Positions 53,882-58,015 of a stretch of 58,015 nt of DNA are shown one piece after another (the first letter of the stretch is position 1; every line of letters begins with the position of its first letter). A program made the position numbers and the translations under genes. The stretch is from contig NZ_SMKY01000021.1 of NCBI RefSeq assembly GCF_004349235.1, forward strand, positions 1 to 58,015. The letters run 5' to 3'. Source of the DNA: Actinomadura darangshiensis. GTDB taxonomy: Bacteria; Actinomycetota; Actinomycetes; Streptosporangiales; Streptosporangiaceae. A model generated the notes under the pieces. That model was given only the letters and a program-made list of their open reading frames with translations, had not been told where the DNA came from and did no database searches.

Positions 53882-55360
53882 CTAGCCGAGCTTGAAGTCG
53901 ATGACGCGGATCGGGGACGGGGTCGTTCCGGTGGACTTCTGCTGGTACATCACGGACAGGACGCCGTCGGAGGCGACCCGGGAGTCGTCGACGAGGACCT
54001 CGCCGAAGGCGTTGAGCGTGCGGCCGTCGCCGTAGTGGGTGCCGTCGAAGAGCAGCTTCCAGTCGGTCCAGCCGCCGGCCTTGCTCGCGGCGGCGACCCG
54101 GCCGAACGGCATGATCACGTAGGCGTTGTCCGCCTTGTCGAACACGATCCGGGAGCGGCCGAACGCCTCGTTCGGCACCGGGATCTCGACCTTGTGCCAT
54201 TTCCCGGCGGCGTCGCGGGTCAGGTGGAACGTGCGCGAGTACGCCTTGCGCTGGGCGGTGAAGTCGGTGACGCACTGGGTGAACCGGCCCGGCACATAAC
54301 TGATGATCACGTGCGGGCGGCCCGCCGCGTCCACCGCCTGGCTCTCCTGGTTCATCAGCGCGTGGTTCGGGTCGAGCGGGTCGACGACCAGGCCCGGGTC
54401 GTCCAGCGCCACCTGGTCGGCGGTGCCAGTGGTGCCCACGACCTGGCCGGCGTCGTTGCGCCACGTGCGGCCGCGGTCGTCGGAGTACACGTAGCCGGTG
54501 TCGTGGTTGGACAGGCCGCCCGGATGGCACAGGACGCCGAAGTTCTGCTCGCGCCAGGTGAACGCGGCGTGCAGGCGGCCGTCCTTGCCGTAGGTGATGC
54601 CGTGCACGTACATGTTCCGGGCGCTGCTGGTCTGCCCGTTGCCGGCGTAGGTGCCGGCTGCGCTGGACCACTTGCCGAGCTTGGCCCAGCTGCCGCCGCC
54701 CGCCGCGTCGTACTCGGCGATCTCGTTGGTGCCGTTGCCGGAGCCGCCCGTCCGGTACACGAGCTGGAGCCTGCGCTCGGGCGTGACGGCGAACTGGGGA
54801 TAGGTGATCCCGCCCAGGTCGGTGCCGTCGAGCGTGCGCTGGACCGGTCCGAAACGGGACGCGTCCCAGCGGCTCGGGGAGGGGTCGGACGCGAGCCCCG
54901 GCTCGGACCTGGTGTAGTACACCTGGTTGCCGTGGGTGTCCATCGCCACGTGCAGGCGGCCGTCCTGCGGCGACACGCCCATGGAGATCACGTTGTGCGA
55001 GTCGTCGGTGCTGAGCTTGTGCGGCAGCGTCACGCTCTTCCACGGGCCGTTCGGCAGATGCCGCCGCGCGATGACCGCGCTCCGGTCGGCGGTGTACCAC
55101 CCGGCGTACTGGTAGCCCGCGTAGGTGAGGATGCCGCTCTGCTGGAACGAGCCGTTGTTGACCAGGCCGTCATAGGACACGAAGTACAGCGCCTTCGCGT
55201 CCAGCCGCGTGTCGCTCAGCCTGTGCACGGCCGGGCCCTCGGCCCGTTTCGCGGCGGGCGCGGCGGCGGCCTGGCCGGCACCCGCCAGTGCCGTGCCGAG
55301 CAAGGCGGCGGTGGCCAGGGCCACGGTCACGGTGTCGCTCCTGCGGAGCGTCCCGGCCAT
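53882..55360 (-). CDS. Secreted BNR_4-type seven-bladed propeller protein (GH145/PL42/PL25-like)
   Basis: The 492-residue protein has a Sec signal (VTVALATAALLGTALAGAG) and starts two bases after rhaI. The body begins YFVSYDGLVNNGSFQQSG. It has the BNR_4 signature DDSHNVISMGVSPQDGRLHVA and DTHGNQVYYTRS, including the two histidines (DSHN and DTHGN) typical of this fold. Repeated YSDDRGRTW and aspartate-box-like blades follow. Related propellers include L-rhamnose-alpha-1,4-D-glucuronate lyases or hydrolases (PL42/GH145) and ulvan lyases (PL25). All act on Rha-uronate linkages, which fits the cluster well. Whether this one is a lyase, a hydrolase or binding-only cannot be settled from sequence alone. 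It is the first exported enzyme gene after the rha genes in the transcription order. Confidence 0.72.
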   Translation of the reverse strand: MAGTLRRSDTVTVALATAALLGTALAGAGQAAAAPAAKRAEGPAVHRLSDTRLDAKALYFVSYDGLVNNGSFQQSGILTYAGYQYAGWYTADRSAVIARRHLPNGPWKSVTLPHKLSTDDSHNVISMGVSPQDGRLHVAMDTHGNQVYYTRSEPGLASDPSPSRWDASRFGPVQRTLDGTDLGGITYPQFAVTPERRLQLVYRTGGSGNGTNEIAEYDAAGGGSWAKLGKWSSAAGTYAGNGQTSSARNMYVHGITYGKDGRLHAAFTWREQNFGVLCHPGGLSNHDTGYVYSDDRGRTWRNDAGQVVGTTGTADQVALDDPGLVVDPLDPNHALMNQESQAVDAAGRPHVIISYVPGRFTQCVTDFTAQRKAYSRTFHLTRDAAGKWHKVEIPVPNEAFGRSRIVFDKADNAYVIMPFGRVAAASKAGGWTDWKLLFDGTHYGDGRTLNAFGEVLVDDSRVASDGVLSVMYQQKSTGTTPSPIRVIDFKLG

Positions 55361-55362
55361 GG

Positions 55363-56529
55363 TCAGGCGCCCCAGCCCGCGGCCTGGCCGCCCTGGCGTT
55401 CCTCGACGACCCGCTCGTAGTAGCCGGACGCCCTGTAGGCGGCGACCGGGTCCGGGTCCAGGCCCATCTCCTCGCGCAGCTCGGCGAGCAGCGGGCGGAC
55501 GTCGGTGTTGTAGGCGTCCATGAACACCCCGTTCGCGCCGAGGACGTCACCGGAGTCCTGCGCGGACCGCAGCGCGTCCACGTCCACGAGCAGCGCCTTC
55601 GCGGTCGCCTCCTGGACGTTCATCACCGAGCGGATCTGGCCCTGGATCTTGGGCTCGATGTTGTGGCACTGGTCGAGCATGAACGCCACGCCCGTCTCGG
55701 CGTCGTAGCCGCCGCCCCGCATCACCTCGTGCATGATCCGGAACAGCTGGAACGGGTCGGCCGCGCCCACCATCAGGTCGTCGTCGGCGTAGAAGCGGGA
55801 GTTGAAGTCGAACCCGCCGAGCTTCCCCTCGCGCAGCAGGAACGCCACGATGAACTCGATGTTGGTGCCGGGCGCGTGGTGCCCGGTGTCGACGACGACC
55901 TGCGCCTTCGGGCCGAGCTTCAGGCAGTGCGCGTAGGAGGTGCCCCAGTCCGGCACGTCGGTCATGTAGAACGCCGGCTCGAACAGCTTGTACTCCAGCA
56001 GGAACCGCTGGTCGGCGCCGAGCCGCTCGTAGACGGCCGCGAGGGCCTCGGCCATCCTGTCCTGGCGGGTGCGGATGTCGTCCTGCCCGGGATAGTTCGT
56101 CCCGTCGGAGAACCAGAGCTTCAGGTCGCGCGACCCCGTCAGGTCCATGATGTCGACCGCTTCGAGGAGGTGGTCGAGGGCCTTGCGGCGGACGGCGGCG
56201 TCGGGGTTGGTGACGCTGCCGAGCATGTAGTCGTCGTCCTGGAAGACGTTGGTGTTCACCGCCCCGATCCGCACCCCCCTCTCCTTGGCGTGCGCGGACA
56301 GCGCGGCGTAGTCGTCGACCTTGTCCCAAGGGATGTGCACGGCGACGCTCGGCGCGACGCCGGTGAACCGGTGCACCTGCGCGGCGTCGTCGATCTTCTC
56401 CTGCGGGGTGCGCGGCACGCCCCGCTGGGCGAAGACCTTGAACCGGGTCCCCGAGTTCCCGTACGCCCACGAGGGAGTCTCGATCTGCTGGCGGCGCAGG
56501 GCGTCCTTCACCGCGCTGGTGTCCGTCAC
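55363..56529 (-). CDS. rhaI: L-rhamnose isomerase
   Basis: The 388-residue cytoplasmic protein starts at GTG 56,529 with GAGG seven bases upstream. Blocks typical of the Pseudomonas/Rhizobium/actinobacterial type are present: [42 protein letters not shown] (metal-binding Glu), [16 protein letters not shown] (Asp and His ligands) and [15 protein letters not shown]. It converts L-rhamnose to L-rhamnulose, the first committed step before phosphorylation. It follows rhaM by 14 bases and precedes the propeller gene by 2 bases, so it sits in a tight operon. A longer N-terminal extension is open upstream but overlaps rhaM and has no family match. Confidence 0.95.
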   Translation of the reverse strand: MTDTSAVKDALRRQQIETPSWAYGNSGTRFKVFAQRGVPRTPQEKIDDAAQVHRFTGVAPSVAVHIPWDKVDDYAALSAHAKERGVRIGAVNTNVFQDDDYMLGSVTNPDAAVRRKALDHLLEAVDIMDLTGSRDLKLWFSDGTNYPGQDDIRTRQDRMAEALAAVYERLGADQRFLLEYKLFEPAFYMTDVPDWGTSYAHCLKLGPKAQVVVDTGHHAPGTNIEFIVAFLLREGKLGGFDFNSRFYADDDLMVGAADPFQLFRIMHEVMRGGGYDAETGVAFMLDQCHNIEPKIQGQIRSVMNVQEATAKALLVDVDALRSAQDSGDVLGANGVFMDAYNTDVRPLLAELREEMGLDPDPVAAYRASGYYERVVEERQGGQAAGWGA

Positions 56530-56543
56530 GGTTACCTCTTTCC

Positions 56544-56873
56544 TCAATCCAGGTGGAAGACCTCGGTGAGCGGCCGCATCCCCTCGTCGGGACGGCCGTC
56601 GAGGTCCTCGAAGAACTGCGCCATCTCCGCCTGCCACCGGGCGTTGACCTCGGTGCGGTCCATGGCCTGCCGGGCGGCCTCGAAGTCGTCGGTCTCCAGG
56701 TAGCCGACGAGGAGGCCGTCCGGCCGCAGGAACAGCGAGTAGTTGTGCCAGCCGGAGTCGCGCAGAGCGCTGCGCATGTCGGGCCAGACCGCCTGGTGGC
56801 GCAGCTTGTACTCCTCCAGGCGGTCCTGCCTGACCTTCAGCAGGAAGCAGACGCGCTTCTTGCTTCCGGACAC
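56544..56873 (-). CDS. rhaM: L-rhamnose mutarotase
   Basis: The 109-residue protein (GTG 56,873) matches the small dimeric RhaM family in length and sequence. [20 protein letters not shown] carries the catalytic His26, followed by [35 protein letters not shown] and [13 protein letters not shown]. It speeds interconversion of the alpha and beta anomers of L-rhamnose, feeding the isomerase. Glycosidases release one anomer, so a mutarotase is useful in a cluster rich in inverting rhamnosidases. It lies between rhaS (4-base gap) and rhaI (14-base gap) on the same strand. Confidence 0.95.
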   Translation of the reverse strand: MSGSKKRVCFLLKVRQDRLEEYKLRHQAVWPDMRSALRDSGWHNYSLFLRPDGLLVGYLETDDFEAARQAMDRTEVNARWQAEMAQFFEDLDGRPDEGMRPLTEVFHLD

Positions 56874-56877
56874 GTGA

Positions 56878-57963
56878 CTAGAAGTGGTACTGGTCGATGT
56901 TCTTGGAGTCGAAGACCGTCGGCGGGCCGAGGATCACCTCGCCGTTGGCGCCGATCGAGCGCTCGCCGAGCTTGCCGGCCTTGAACTTCTCACCCTGCGC
57001 ACCGGTGATCTGGCCGGACGACAGCGCCGCCGCCGCGTACGAGGCGAGGTAGCCGAGGTTCTTCGGGTCCCACAGCTCGAACTCCTTGACGGTCCCGTCC
57101 TTGACGAACTTGCGCATCTGGTCGGGGGTACCGAGACCGGTCAGCGCGACCTTGCCCTTGTACTTGGAGCCGGAGATGTAGCGGGCCGCGGCGGCGATGC
57201 CGACCGTGGTGGGCGAGATGATGCCCTTCAGGTTCGGGTACGCCTGCAGCAGGCCCTGCGTCTGCTGGAACGACTTCTGGTCGTCGTCGTCGCCGTAGGC
57301 CACCTTGACGAGCTTCAGGCCGGAGTGCTCCGGCTTCTTCAACTCGTCCTGCATGAACTTGATCCAGGTGTTCTGGTTGGTGGCGTTCGCGGTCGCCGAC
57401 AGGATCGCGATCTCGCCCTTGCCGCCGATCTGCTCCGACAGCAGCTTGACCTCGCTGCGGCCGATCTCCTCGGAGCTGGCCTGGTTGATGAACACGTCCC
57501 GGCACTCGGGGTTGGTGTCGGAGTCGTAGGCGACGATCTTGATGTTCTTGGACATCGCCTGCTTCAGCGGCCCGCACACCGCGTTGGCGTCGTTGGCGGC
57601 GATGAGGATCGCGTCGTGCCGCTGCTGGATGAGGGTGTTGATGTAGGAGACCTGCGAGGACGCGGACGCGTCGGACGGGCCGACCTCCTTGGCCTCCCCC
57701 TCGAACTCCTTGGCCGCCGCGATGCCGGCGTTGTCGACGATCGTCTCGTAGGGGTTGTTGACCTGCTTCGGCAGGAACGCCAGCTTCAGGCCCTTCTTCA
57801 GCGGCGCGTTCGGGTTCGCGGTGGCGTTCCCGCCGCCCTTCGCGTCCCCATCGCCGGACGCGGAGTCCTTGGTGGTTCCGCCGCAGGCGGCAAGGCTGAG
57901 GGCCAGGGCGCTCGCCGTGGCGACGGCCGCCAGCCGGCGCGGGGCGCGCAGACGAATGGTCAT
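56878..57963 (-). CDS. rhaS: L-rhamnose ABC transporter substrate-binding lipoprotein
   Basis: The 361-residue lipoprotein has a signal with lipobox LAAC and lipidated Cys27. A Gly/Asn-rich linker precedes a type I periplasmic-binding-protein fold of the pentose/rhamnose (CUT2-like) class. Visible elements are LKLAFLPKQVNNPYE, ILIAANDANAVCGPLKQAM, KIVAYDSDTNPECRDVFINQA, AILSATANATNQNTWI, LKGIISPTTVGIAAAARY and VALTGLGTPDQMRKF. NQASSEEIG and the rhamnose-type PECRDVF segment match known RhaS proteins. It captures free sugar outside the cell for a RhaT/P/Q importer, whose genes are not in the window and probably lie upstream beyond 58,015. The last 52 bases of the window upstream of its start show only a modest ribosome site and no clear promoter. 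Confidence 0.92.
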   Translation of the reverse strand: MTIRLRAPRRLAAVATASALALSLAACGGTTKDSASGDGDAKGGGNATANPNAPLKKGLKLAFLPKQVNNPYETIVDNAGIAAAKEFEGEAKEVGPSDASASSQVSYINTLIQQRHDAILIAANDANAVCGPLKQAMSKNIKIVAYDSDTNPECRDVFINQASSEEIGRSEVKLLSEQIGGKGEIAILSATANATNQNTWIKFMQDELKKPEHSGLKLVKVAYGDDDDQKSFQQTQGLLQAYPNLKGIISPTTVGIAAAARYISGSKYKGKVALTGLGTPDQMRKFVKDGTVKEFELWDPKNLGYLASYAAAALSSGQITGAQGEKFKAGKLGERSIGANGEVILGPPTVFDSKNIDQYHF

Positions 57964-58015
57964 CAGGGTGCCTTTCGGGATTCTTCTCGGGGTGGGATGA
58001 CGCGGCGGGGGGTTC

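Overview
The window is very GC-rich, with strong third-position GC bias, GTG starts, Tat and Sec signal peptides and actinobacterial gene families. These include an ImuB/DnaE2 cassette, a Ser/Thr kinase fused to a beta-propeller, and bifunctional rhamnulose-1-P aldolase/dehydrogenase. It is a chromosomal segment of a high-GC filamentous actinomycete. A Thermomonosporaceae/Streptosporangiales-type host is my guess, but family-level placement is uncertain.

Region 1 (1-9,543) is ordinary chromosome. It holds the 3' end of imuB, dnaE2 (translesion mutasome), a membrane Ser/Thr kinase, a Ppx/GppA phosphatase, a PH-like membrane protein, a ribokinase that has lost its C-terminal half, a small orphan protein, an aldo/keto reductase and a lipoprotein.

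Region 2 (about 9,660-11,640) is an IS607-type element. Its serine-recombinase gene tnpA carries a one-base deletion, while tnpB (an RNA-guided nuclease ancestor) is intact, with all RuvC and zinc-finger residues. Small stem-loops follow tnpB, as expected for an omega-RNA. The element cuts off the 3' end of a rhamnosidase-like pseudogene that also has two frameshifts.

Region 3 (about 11,640-58,015) is a run of about 46 kb with 20 co-directional, tightly packed minus-strand genes devoted to L-rhamnose. In order of transcription: rhaS (ABC sugar-binding lipoprotein), rhaM (mutarotase), rhaI (isomerase), a BNR-type seven-bladed propeller protein (GH145/PL42/PL25-like), GH78, rhaEW, a long nested hairpin, three short GH78-like enzymes, an L-fucose/L-arabinose isomerase-family protein, GH78, a GH99/WbsX-like enzyme with a CBM9-like tail, GH43, GH78, GH106, three GH78, GH106 and the broken GH78-like gene. 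That makes 12 rhamnosidase-family genes. Nearly all have export signals, whereas the rha enzymes do not. Many start codons overlap the preceding stop (GTGA/ATGA).

The simplest reading is complete extracellular trimming of a rhamnose-rich heteroglycan, import of free L-rhamnose by an ABC transporter, and breakdown through L-rhamnulose-1-P to DHAP and L-lactate. Rhamnulokinase, the transporter permease/ATPase genes and any regulator are not in the window and may lie beyond 58,015. No sulfatase, GH105/GH88, GH28 or PL1/4/9/11 gene is present. This argues against ulvan or the rhamnogalacturonan-I backbone as the sole target and leaves Rha-GlcA-capped arabinogalactan, gum or bacterial exopolysaccharide as candidates (inference).
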